A DNA stretch of 64,000 nucleotides. Origin: Zizania palustris (lineage: Eukaryota; Streptophyta; Magnoliopsida; Poales; Poaceae). The position numbers were made by a program, and so were the translations under genes. Below are positions 23,510-33,399 of this stretch, one piece after another. Below the pieces are notes generated by a model. It worked only from the letters and a program-made list of their open reading frames with translations, ran no database searches and was not told the DNA's origin. Position 1 is the stretch's first letter. Each line of letters begins with the position of its first letter. The stretch covers positions 1 to 64,000 of the forward strand of contig JAAALK010000193.1 of the NCBI GenBank assembly GCA_019279435.1, in the 5' to 3' direction.

Positions 23510-24480
23510 CTTAGTCCTAAAAGCTAAGTTCTCTGCCAGTGTCTGCCATTCGATGTGCGCTTGAGGGGGGATCTTCGAAGCTTTATTGCTTCGCGCACCC
23601 TCCGGCAAGGGGCTTCGGGTGGAGTTCGAAGGCCTTCTTCGCCTTCTTCCATCCTTCGCGCTTCGGAGCTCACCCTCCAATAAGGGCCTCCGCATCACGT
23701 GTCGAAGGCCGTCAAAGCCCCACGGGCTATGAGGCAAGTTTTAACCCACTTTGTGAGGTATGTACATAGTCCAAAGTACCACTTCGATGTACAAATTTGC
23801 AATTATTTTAGTATGAAATCGAAGCCCTACTTTGCCTTAAAATCGAAGCCTGGCTTCGACTTTAAAGCAAAACTTTGTTCAATCTTGTTTAAAAATCGAA
23901 GCCTTGCTTCGCTTTACAAAATCCGGAGCACCTCTCCGACGGCTACACAGTGCCTCCGGGCCCGTAGCAGTGGGCTAAAGGACTGTGGGCCACTGGCCCG
24001 ATGCGTCCAAGGACTCCAGGTCATCGACCTGATGCGTCCGGGATACGAAGGCCACCGGCTTAACGTATCCCAGAATCCCGAGATCCGTTCTCGGTATTCA
24101 GAGTCGAAGGTGGCTCAGAGCGAAGGCAGCTCACAATCATAGGTTCGGTGAATCCACACCAAATATCCATTCTCAATACAGAATCAAGATCCGAAGCCTT
24201 GCTTCGCTATCTAAACACGCTCTGAAGCCTTGCTTCCTGTGTTAAAATCTAATCTAAAAATTAAACATCTCAAAGCCATGCTTCGCTTAAAATCTAAGTG
24301 TGTTTCGGAGCTTCGCTCACGCACAACATCCAAATCCAAGCATGCCGAAGCATGCTTCGCTTAATTTGGCTACGCTGAAGCCTTGCTTCGCTCCAAATTA
24401 ACGCATTCAAAGCCCAAAAGAGGCCTTCTCTTGATGTGATATAAGCATCCGAAGCTGCCAAAAGGCGCACCCCTTTGCAT
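23510..24480 (+). other. Element C non-coding interior
   Basis: No domain of gag or pol is readable in any frame. The stretch is built from repeated GAAGCCTTGCTTCGC-like units (23815-23930, 24180-24400), short near-palindromes separated by AT-rich spacers. The equivalent space in B holds gag, pol and the start of the 3' region. Confidence 0.7.
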
Positions 24481-26360
24481 TTTTAATTGCCCGCACCAGC
24501 AACGACTAAGTCCCTAGCTGCCACGAGCAAGGGGGAAGTATATATGCGGTCTCCAATGGAGTCCTGAAGGCCGAAGTCTGGAGCCTGACAATCGGTCCCT
24601 ATTTGTTCTAGGGCCTCGGTCAGGCTCAGAGTGGATTCGTCGATGTTAGCAACGACGAAGTCTTCAAGGCAGTGGCCGGCTTGGCAAAGCTTGGAGTTTT
24701 CCTCCACCAGCTAAGCTCTGGCATCCTTCACAGCTCGAAGCTCCGCTCGGAGCTTGTCGGTCTCCGAGGCCAAGGCTTCCCTTGCCTTGTCAGCCTCGGC
24801 CCTCGCTGCCTCCGCTGAGGCTTCGGCCCGCCTTCGCTGAGGCTTCGGCCCGCCTTCGCTTCTTGGCTTCCACCGAGACTTCGCATCGGAGGGCGTCCCT
24901 CTCCTTCGCTAAGCGCGTCATCCGCCTGTCCACAGAGGTTGACGCTGCCGCATTCAGTGTGAAGGCCTGAAAGAGTTCAAGAAAATCATAAGTGTCGATT
25001 GAAGAACAAGCATGACTCGAAGGCTGTTTAGGACTTTGCTCACCTGGATAAGGGCTTCGTTTGCATTGATGAAGAGGTCCTTGGGGCTTGAGCGGCTGAG
25101 TTGAGCCACCAAGCCTCCGGCCTCTATAGCCGCACATCCCTCACGAAAGTCTTGGATGGCCGCCTCCGTCACAGCCCCCTTCTGGTGCAGAGGTCGGACA
25201 ATTTCCTCCACCTCAACCTCCCGCAAAGGCTTCGGTGGAGCCGGGCTCCGGTCCACCACCTCGACGCCCTCGTCATCTCGAGGGTCCCCTTCGTCGTGAC
25301 CACTGCCTTCGTCTTCTTTAGACGAGGAGATGTCGGACTCCAAACTGATGTTGCTGCTGCCGGAGGCCTCCACTGGCTTCGACGCGGTGGGCCTCACACC
25401 GGCATCCTCTTCTGCAAAAAAATTCAAGTCAATATCCACATATGAAAAGAGAAGTATGTTTAAAGTGTTACCTTCATCGGAGATGTCTTCGAAGGTAGAG
25501 GGGTCGATGTGTGCCCCCCAATCCTTTTGTTGTGAAGCCGGCGCATCACCCTCTGCGCCTGAAGTCATCGTTGTTGCAACCTTCGCTACCACCTCGGTAG
25601 CTGCTGCCGGAGCCCCTGCTGGCTCCGCTTCTGTTTGAGGGTTCGTGACCGTTGCCTCCTCCGGAGTAGGGCCGGGGCTTCGGTCATGGGGACCTCCGAC
25701 CGAGCCTTCGAAGCTTCGGGCTCGTCGTCGTCCATCCTCTTCCTCTTGGAGCCGGTTGTCGAAGGTACAAGATTGGAGAAGTCTGGTAGATCCTGGACCC
25801 CCTCGACGCCGAGCAGGGTCCACACTTTGTTCTAGTGCTCCCAGGTCCCCACCAGAGCAAGCCGTTGGGCCTGCTCCCCAGGTGCCGGGGCTCCGACAAC
25901 ACGCTCCGCCGCCATGATGGCCTCCTCCAGAGTCCTCACTTCAAGAGTGGCTTCATCAAGATTCCAAGTCAGAGTAAAGTTTTTTGGTGAAGTATGAAAG
26001 TTGAAAGGCTTCGAAGTCTTACCAAGGCGTTCTGTTGCCACCTCGTTTAGGCCCCCTCGGCCCGAAGGTTGGAAGAGGCCCTCCGGCCAAGAGCGCGCAA
26101 GGGGGCTGAGCCGAAGGGTGATAAACTCCTCCGCGAGGTCCCTCATGCTCATCTTCGCAGCCACCTTCCGAAGGAGCAGGATCCACGAGCGAAGGGTGTC
26201 AGGGCTCGTCTTCACCACGCCTTTGTGCCGGTAAGAGATGAGCGCGTTGGTACTCCGAAGGGGGAGAGTTCGCTGCCTGCGCTTGGGCGGAGCATGAGCT
26301 CGAGCCCAAGGCCAAAGCCTTCGAAGCAACTTTCTTCGGCATTTTTGTGGAGCTTTGGCA
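24481..26360 (-). pseudogene. Element C antisense spliced gene (putative gypsy-type transposon / PF04195-like family)
   Basis: A minus-strand, multi-exon gene opposite to the element's own direction. Predicted introns are 26022-25951 (GTAAGA...GAAG), 25471-25412 (GTAACA...TTTGCAG) and 25043-24967 (GTGAGC...TTTCAG), with exons between. Exon 1 carries KMSMRDLAEEF, the block also seen in H. Exon 2 carries the LVGTWEH...NKVW block. Exon 3 is acidic and Ser/Glu-rich. Exon 4 is a charged coiled coil (RRMTRLAKERDALR) ending at 24481. Lesions include a TAG at about 25828, a frameshift near 25680 and a 22-bp tandem duplication at 24814-24857. A TATA box lies at about 26488-26498. The N-terminal domain seen in B and H is missing. 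Similarity to the Pfam 'putative gypsy type transposon' family is from memory. Confidence 0.7.
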
Positions 26361-26487
26361 CGAAGGGCGCTAAATCTTGCGAAGTGGGCTCCGCACGAAG
26401 CTAGGAGGAGGAGGAGAGAGTGAAGGATGTAAGGCGTTGAGAAGAAAGCAAATGAGAGGTGTGTCGAAGCCGTGTGCGGTAAACCCC

Positions 26488-26498
26488 TGTTTATAGGC
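26488..26498 (-). promoter_or_regulatory. TATA box for element C antisense gene
   Basis: Minus-strand CCTATAAACAG lies about 150 bp upstream of the first ATG near 26342, outside the LTR. B and H have TATA boxes in the same relation to their antisense genes. Confidence 0.5.
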
Positions 26499-26788
26499 GG
26501 TAAAAATCCCGACAGTTCCCCTGCCGAAGCCATTAACAGGTGGGCCTCCTGCGAAGCTGAAGCGAACCGGCGCACTGCAACGGTCAATTTTATAGCCGTT
26601 GCGAAGTCAATTGATCTCCCCGAGGTCATTCTGACATCTGATGCAGGCAATTATTACCTGCGCAAGTTGAAGCCGCCTTCGGTCCAAGCTTCGAAGGCCT
26701 GTTTTCTCTGAAGTTGCCATTTTTATTGTCATTTGTCCCAAGGGCGCACGCATCCCTTCGTCCCGATGGCCTGCAGGCGAGGGGCTAC

Positions 26789-27722
26789 TGTTGGGGGAAT
26801 AATTTTTCCCTTAACAGGGGCAAATGACGTCAGCCTTCGACAGCCTTCGGCACGGAGCCCAACACTGACAAAGCATGTTCCTGTCGGAAGAAGCTATTTC
26901 TAAGTCTCAAGGTTCTTTCGGGAGCCCTCTGGAGCGAAGCCTCCGAACCCCTTTCGGAGCCCTCCAGAGCGAAGCCCCCAAGATCCCTTTGAAGTTTGCC
27001 AGAAGCTAAGTCTCAGGCTAGTTTCGGAGTTATCCTCAGGGCTAACTTCGGAGTTAACCTCAGAGCCTTATTCGGAGTTAACCTTCAATCTCCCTTCGGA
27101 GCTCCCTAGAGCCAGTCTTCTAACCCTTTTCAGCTGATTCGAAGCTAAGTCTCCGAGAACCCAGTTCGGAGTATACTTTGAAGCCCACTTCGGAGTGTAC
27201 TTCGAAGCCTTCCTTGTGGCCTCCACCTGAAGAGCTCCGGCGCCTACTCCGAAGCCAAGAAATATTTGTACCTCGCTACAATGTAGAAGTCATACCAGGG
27301 GCCCCTCTTCCCCTAGTATGTCATTTAGCTGGTCAAGAAGTGACGTTTATCTGACACATCTATAAAGCTGTAAAGCACTTTGTACAGTAGACTAGCCCTT
27401 TTTTCCCTTTTTGCCCCTATAAGCCTACGAGTTACAGAGGGCATTTTGGTCTTTTCCTTTGGCCTGCGTGCCTATAAAAGCAGGGCCAAGCCCTTGTAAT
27501 AGTTTAGCGCCTCCAGGGCCATGAGAGCCTCGGGATTCATTAGACTCTACCAGGGCATACTATATCAAATCCACCCCAAACTGGACGTAGGGCTATTATC
27601 CCTTAGGGGAGGTCCGAACCAGTATAAATTTTGTCTCCTTCTGAGAGAACCCTTCGAGGTTCATTTTACACACCATACACACATACAAAACTTGTGTTGT
27701 AGCTAATACAATTGCTACAACA
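26789..27722 (+). repeat. Element C 3' LTR
   Basis: 934 bp, the unbroken copy of the C LTR. TATA box at about 27471-27481. It shows the TTAACC site where F entered the other copy, near 27054. It is directly followed by GTACC. Confidence 0.92.
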
Positions 27723-27727
27723 GTACC

Positions 27728-27885
27728 TTTCTAAAATAAATAAAGATTGTGGTTCGAATTATGCTTACTCTTCAAATATTCCCTACCCTTGGTGGACGCA
27801 TCAGAGGAACGAAGATGCTTGCGGAGGTAAGCATCTTTCATCAGAACCTAGCAAATGGCCTTTGAACCATCAGTTCAGGGATTCC
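27728..27885 (+). other. Element B interior between the C insertion and the minisatellite
   Basis: Continues B directly after the GTACC duplication. No gene is recognised. It leads into the 119-bp repeat array. Confidence 0.6.
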
Positions 27886-28745
27886 GTAAAAGAGCCGAAG
27901 GTGGCAAAAGCCTATGGATTCCAGGCTTCGGCTTGATAGCATCCGTATAAGAGTCTAAGGACTTTAAAAGAACAGATTTCCGATCCTCCGGGTTCGAAGC
28001 ATCTGTAAAAGAGCCGAAGGTGGCCAAAGCCTATGGATTCCGGGTTTCAGCCTGATAGCATCTGTAGAAGAGTCTAAGGACTTTAAAAGAACATATTTTC
28101 GATCCTCCAGGTTCGAAGTATCTGTAAAAGAGCCAAAGGTGGCCAAAGCCTACGGATTCCGGGCTTCAGCCTAATAGCATCCGTAGAAGAGTCTAAGGAC
28201 TTTAAAAGAACAGATTTCCGATCCTCTAGGTTCGAAGCATCTGTAAAAGAGCCGAAGGTGGCCAAAGCCTATGGATTCCGGGTTTCGGCCTGATAGCATC
28301 CGTAGAAGAGTCTAAGGACTTTAAAAGAATAGATTTTCGATCTTCCGGGTTCGAAGCATCTATAAAAGAGCCAAAGGTGGCCAACGCCTACGGATTCCAG
28401 GCTTCGGCCTGATAGCATCCGTAGAAGAGTCTAAGGACTTTAAAAGAATAGATTTCTGATCCTGTAGGTTCGAAGCATCTATAAAAGAGCCGAAGGTGGC
28501 CAAAGCCTACGGATTCCGGGTTTCGGCCTCATAGCATCCGTAGAAGAGTCTAAGGACTTTAAAAGAATAGATTTCCAATCCTCCAGGTTCGAAGCATCCA
28601 TAAAAGAGCCGAAGGTGGCCAGAGCCTACAGATTCTGGGTTTTGGCCTAATAGCATCCGTAGAAGAGTCTAAGGACTTTAAAAGAGCAGATTCTGATCCT
28701 CTGGGTTCAAAGCATCTGTAAAAGAGTCGAAGGCAACCAAGTAAT
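27886..28745 (+). repeat. 119-bp tandem repeat array in element B
   Basis: About seven units. The anchor ACTTTAAAAG starts at 27961, 28080, 28199, 28318, 28437, 28556 and 28675, exactly 119 bp apart each time. Each unit also contains GTTCGAAGCATC, AGAGCCGAAGGTGGCC and GATAGCATCCGTAGAAGAG. Because 119 is not a multiple of three, the open frames across it are chance. It lies between pol and the antisense gene. Confidence 0.95.
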
Positions 28746-29133
28746 AAGGTTTCAAGGCTTCGGCCAAATTAAAAACATCAAGAGTCCTTAGTGACCAATT
28801 TCAGAGCTCCCATTTATAAATTCGAATCTCTCACATTATAGACATCATAATACGAATGTACAGTTCGAAGAACTCTATGAAAGAGTCGAGTTTGTGGTTA
28901 TCAAGTACTGTTTGCGAAGCATCGATTTTATTATATCAAGCATTGTGTGCGACGGACCCTATTAGATTGCATATGGTCCCCCACCCACAAAGAGGGGCAG
29001 AGGAGTGAGGCACAATCAAATAATACTTCTCAAACAAATTATATTACTGGGTTAATCACATTACAACCATCGTAATCAGGAAAAATTATTATCTAAGCCT
29101 ATATAAAAATAGAGACCTCTCTGACCTCTAGAG
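28746..29133 (+). other. Element B spacer between minisatellite and antisense gene
   Basis: AT-rich, with scattered TTCGAA motifs. No gene or repeat unit is recognised. Confidence 0.5.
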
Positions 29134-31246
29134 CTACCTCCGGGACCAGTTTGATCTTCGGAGCCTAGAGACTAGCTCGGAGCTCCCAACCTCTTGGCTC
29201 TTTTCAGCCAAAGGTTCCAGAAGGGTTCGGAGCCCTATCCGCTGCTCCAAGAACGGAGCCAGTAGCGAGAGCCAGGACAAGGCTCTTTGGTCATCTTCAG
29301 CAGGGTCTTCTTCCGAAGCACTTACCGAAGGGTCGTTCATCGATGGCGTTGTCGTCAAGGAGGGAAGAGGCCCAGGACAAGTCTTGCCCTTACCTCTCCC
29401 GGGCACAAAAATTGGAGCCACCACTTCGGTAGGGGTGGATCCCCCTTCGAGAGTGGCTCCCCTGGACAGAGCTACCTCTACGACCAGAGCCTTATCTCCA
29501 ATGGGAGCCGAAGCTCCATCTTTGGTTGGAGCCATGCTGCTCCTCGAAGCATCTACAAAACACAAGGTATTTGTCAATTATCCATTAAGATATTGTTGGT
29601 GCAATGAAATTATTTTAGGAACTTTAAATAATAAAGATTGAAGGCCTACATTTATCTTGATTCTGAGGGAGGATTTCGGGGTCCCCCAGAAATTCATACA
29701 TTTGGAGGTACTCTTTGAAGTTGCATTGGAGTAGCATATGTCGAAGCCCTGTCTTCTTTTGCTACCACTCCGATCACCAGAGAGCTAGGATTTTCTAGCT
29801 TTGTTCCTTGGACCCCGGTAGGTTCGGGGTGGATCGCCACCACCTCTTCGGGAGTTGGGGTTACTTCAATTGCTACTCGAGGAGGATCCTCGGTCACAAC
29901 CCAAGAATCCTCCTCGTCACCTTTCAGCAAGAGATCTTCAAGCTCCTTCCCATGTGGACCTCCAAAGTCTCCTCCTCTTCAGACCCCTCTAAAGAAGAGC
30001 TCCGAATTTCGAGTGAAGACGAAGATGATGGAGGCGAAGGGAGCTTGGCCTTCTGCGCCGCCTTCTTCACTAGAGTTCTCGTAGCCTTGGAGGTCCCAGT
30101 GGTAGCTTTCCTCTTTCGAGAGACTGCTCCTGCTAAGTCGAAGCTAAGTAGAGGAGGAGCTTCCATCCCGAGTGCACTCCCCACTCGATTGGAGCATTCC
30201 CAACTCCCAACCACCTCGATTCTTCATTTCTTCTCCACAGCAGTAGGGGCTCCGAGCACCCGTTCTGTAGCCCAAGCTATCTGCTCCAGAGCTAAGGCCA
30301 ACGGAGCCACTGAAATAAGGTAGCAATTTATTAACAATACTACAGTTATTCTCTATGACTAATCTCAATGCAGGAGGTATGGAGGTTTTACCTAGGGTTA
30401 GAAGCTCCCCTCCGAAGCGCTCTGAAATACAATAGGCCAGTCGGCCCCAAGAGGAGGTATCCAGAGGGCGATGAACGCTTCGGCCAAGTCAAGCCGCATT
30501 GAAAGAAGGCTTGGGTCCAGAGTCACTTCCGCCTCCCTCTAGTACCATATTTCTTGCAGGGGACCGACAAGCCTGGAGTCTTCTCCGACCTCGGCATAAA
30601 TCCACTAAAGTATCCAGTGAGAATACCACCGGTCGTTGATCGCCTTTGCTAGGAAATTCTTTAGGTGTCCTTTCCGGAGCTGAAAGTTGACGCTCCCGAA
30701 TTCCACTAACCACTTGGAGTACCCATGCACATCTTGTGGCTTCGGTTGGCACGAAGATTCATGGGTAGCCACGAATACTTCGGACCTCCCCTCGCATCCT
30801 TCAGCTCGGAGGGCCCACTCGAAGATTGCTAACTTGGCTATGGCATTCGGAGACAACTGCGGCAGAGTGACGTGGAACATCTCGAGCACTTCTGCCAAGA
30901 AATCTATTGAAGGAAGGCCTAGTCCCGCTTCAAAGAAAGCTTCGAAGACGACAACTTCTCTGCTCCTTGGTGTTGGGGTCACTTCTTCTCCAGGAACCCG
31001 AGTCCTCATTCCCGGACCCAACTTCCCGCTCACAGGTTCCTCGATGGATTCCGCCGAGCAAGTCAATCGCTTGAGGATGAATGTTTGTTTCAGTGGCTTC
31101 TTAGACGGTGGACGGAGTTCCCATGGGTTCTTGGGCCAAGAACCCCCCGAGGATCCCGCCATTGCCGCTGCTGCAGATGCGGCCCAAGCTTGCCTCTGTG
31201 CCAAGGTCCCCACCGCCATCGGCACTTTCTCACTGGTTCTCGCCAT
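29134..31246 (-). pseudogene. Element B antisense spliced gene (putative gypsy-type transposon / PF04195-like family)
   Basis: Minus-strand gene between pol and the 3' LTR. Exon 1 runs from ATG 31246 (MARTSEKVPMAVG). It contains the conserved block FEAFFEAGLGLPS...LPQLSPNAIAKLAIFEWALRAEGCEGRSEVF, shared almost word for word with H. Intron 30391-30310 (GTAAAA...TTTCAG, 82 bp) is phase 1. Exon 2 begins with the block ATERVLGAP and continues to VVGSWECSNRVGSALG, then basic KRK and Ser-rich parts. A second intron is likely at about 29651-29549 (3' end TTTTGTAG), followed by an acidic last exon ending at 29134. A frameshift just before the first intron and a TGA in exon 2 break it. Known Tat elements can carry extra antisense reading frames. 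The function is unknown. Confidence 0.75.
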
Positions 31247-31350
31247 TGGAGGAAAGCTCGAGAGTGTCGGAGAGGAGAGTTGAAGATGGAAGTGTGGAAA
31301 GTCTCAAGAACCGAAGCTCTGTAAAAACTTTTCGCTACCAGTCACTTTCC

Positions 31351-31360
31351 TCTTTTATAA
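31351..31360 (-). promoter_or_regulatory. TATA box for element B antisense gene
   Basis: Minus-strand TTATAAAAGA lies about 105 bp upstream of the ATG at 31246 and outside the LTR. Confidence 0.55.
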
Positions 31361-31762
31361 CTGCTCCATTCTCTTTCGGCATGATTCATGTATGTTTTCA
31401 CACTTGCAGATCCAACCCTCATCACTGACAGGTGGGGCCAGAAGGTGAAATAATGTGAACTCGCAGTAAATCTTTGCGTCTGTTGCTTTATCGAAAGGTC
31501 TAACGGCTATTTGAGGAGTAACGACACAAAAATAACGGCTCTTTGCGATGCACTTCAATCGTAATGGTTCACTTTCTTTCAGAGCCATCATACAGAGGTT
31601 GAAGCTCGAAGCCTAGATTCGATACACCTTCGATGTTTAAGACGCTTCAGACAGTTATAATACCTTGAATTTTTTCTAAGTCCTTGAGCATGAAAATATT
31701 TCTTGCGTATACTGCTTTCCTTGCTATACAGGCTATTCAGAGAAGAGTATTCGAGGGGCTAT

Positions 31763-32256
31763 TGTTGGGGGGAAATACTTCATCCTCATGATCCTCAAGA
31801 TTCCAAGATAAAGACAAATCATAATCTCGGAGCCCAAGACTTATGTTCGGATTGAAGGACTTGAAGTCGAAGGGTCCATCTATGCTCCGGTCCGAAGAGA
31901 CCCTCCGAAAGGTTTCCCCTCTGGAGTGGAAAACAACCAGAAGGGTGGGACGTCTACTTTGTCGACATCCTTCAAATATCTTTTACCATATTAACCCTAT
32001 ATGAGATACCGAAATAGTTTCCACTATGTCGGTTGTAATTGAAGGGTAAAACGGTCTTTTCCCCAGAGGTTTTATCTATAAATACCCCCCTTCTCACCTT
32101 GTAATAGGCATCAAATATTCAAATATTCAATACACACTTCGAACTATTCCGAGCTATTATCCTTTTCGGAGGCTTGAGATAGTTGGCATTTACAAACACT
32201 TCGTTTGTTAGTTCTTGATCTTATAGAACCTGTTAGCGTAATTCGTTGGGCCAACA
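31763..32256 (+). repeat. Element B 3' LTR
   Basis: 494 bp, matching 3055-3516. It is preceded by the purine tract CGAGGGGCTAT and followed by CCTGC and the continuation of D pol. TATA box at about 32081-32092. Confidence 0.9.
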
Positions 32257-32461
32257 CCTGCAAATTCTGATTTACAAAAGTCGGCCTTGGAACACTACCA
32301 TCTCCTATGTCTACCTCTTCTAGAGGATCAGCTAATGTAAAACCATGACCTAATTTTTGTACTTCACTAAAAACTTCAATGGCTTCGGCAATATCATCTT
32401 TAGAAGAACGATATTGCTCTACACGGGACTTTAGCAAATCAAGATTACTTTTACTCGACAT
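32257..32461 (-). pseudogene. Element D pol start, with its ATG preserved
   Basis: Minus-strand ATG at 32461 opens SSKSNLDLLKSRVEQYRSSKDD, the start of pol. It is cut at 32257 by B and resumes at 3054. The gag-protease stop TAG (32469-32467) lies only 5 nt upstream, in a different frame. This shows that pol in this family is a separate reading frame. Confidence 0.8.
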
Positions 32462-32466
32462 GATAA

Positions 32467-33393
32467 CTAATTTAGAGACAGCCGAGCTACACCAGCCGGC
32501 TTTACAGACACTGGAACAAAGCGCCTCTTAGACACACTAACAAAGTCGTAATCCGAGAGGTCTATACCTGAGAGACATTCTACCTTATCATGGACAGCAT
32601 TAATAGACACATCGACCAAAGCAATCTGGGCCGAAGTGTCAGCCAGTACGACTTCTACATCATCGTCGTCCCACTAAATCAAACACTGGTGCAAGGTAGA
32701 AGGAATACAACAATTGGCATGGATCCAATTGCTCCCAAGTAGTACACTATAATTACCTTGCATATTGACGATGAAGAATGATATTGGCAGCGTCTTGTTG
32801 CCCACTGTTAGCTCTAGGGAAAGTACACCCTTGGCATTAGAGCTCTCGCCGTTGAAGCCGTTGAACGTAAAGTTGGTCTTCATCAAGTCATATTCATTTC
32901 TGCCGAGCTTCTTCAACAGATAGTATGACATTAGGTTAACGGTGGCACCACCGTCTACGAGCATCTTGGAGATTGGCTTCTCATCGATGTGCCCCTTTAT
33001 GTAGAGAGGCTTCAAGTGACAAGACGTATCCTTGGGCTTCTCGAAAATGGCTTCTTGTGGGCTGAGGCTCAACTGAGTGACCTCGGCCATGTCCTATGGT
33101 AGCACGAACTCAGCAGGAAGCACGACGACATTTATGTCCATCGCCTGAGGAGGGGGCCCCTTGAAGACAGGTGTGTAGTCTTCGTCCATCAGATCATCCT
33201 TGTCGTCGCTCGGAGTAGGAGCCGGGTTGTTTGTGGCAACCGGCTTGGGCTTCCAAACTAGCTTCATCACTGGTCGATGAAGGATCTCCTCAAAAATAGC
33301 ATTCCGCTCATCCTCGGCTTTCTTCTCATGCATCTCCTGGGCCCGAAGACGTTGTAGCCGCCTCTTTTGTGAATTGGTCATACCCAGAGGCAC
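32467..33393 (-). pseudogene. Element D gag C-terminus and aspartic protease
   Basis: One minus-strand frame from 33393 (SQKRRLQRLRAQEMHEKK) to TAG 32467, broken by stops at 33094 and 32674. The protease active site reads SKMLVDGGATVNL and the second motif is LLGSNWI. It aligns throughout with the open frame 13104-14033 of A. It differs in the upstream linker, which carries GGTCAGACCGG-type repeats instead of CTTCGG-type. Confidence 0.85.
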
Positions 33394-33399
33394 CCATGA

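Larger units (their letters stand above)
19357..27722 (+). mobile_element. Element C: non-autonomous Tat derivative with no gag-pol, only an antisense gene
   Basis: LTRs at 19357-23488 (split by F) and 26789-27722 begin TGTTGGGGG and end GCTACAACA. They are flanked by an exact GTACC duplication (19352-19356, 27723-27727). PBS is at 23491 and PPT (GCGAGGGGCTAC) at about 26777-26788, so the element reads plus. The 3.3 kb interior holds no RT, integrase, protease or gag. The only gene-like content is a multi-exon gene on the minus strand at 24481-26360. Without F the element is about 5.1 kb. Its PBS and PPT resemble those of B, so a B-like element could have supplied the enzymes (inference). Confidence 0.9.
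3055..32256 (+). mobile_element. Element B: Tat-lineage Ty3/gypsy retrotransposon with antisense gene, host of A and C
   Basis: B is bounded by LTRs of 462 bp (3055-3516) and 494 bp (31763-32256), both starting TGTTGG and ending CCAACA. It is flanked by CCTGT (3050-3054) and CCTGC (32257-32261), a 5-bp target duplication with one mismatch. The D pol sequence is continuous across the insertion. Order inside B: PBS, gag, protease, RT, RNase H, archaeal-type RNase H, integrase, minisatellite, antisense gene, PPT (about 31752-31762), 3' LTR. Two insertions account for most of its length: A at 7993-18307 and C at 19357-27722. Without them and their duplicated target bases B is about 10.5 kb. All sense genes carry stops or frameshifts. 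Confidence 0.9.

Noticed and set aside
27964..28265. Two identical-looking 60-codon minus-strand frames
   Set aside because: They are 119 bp apart and are the same minisatellite unit read twice. The period is not a multiple of three.
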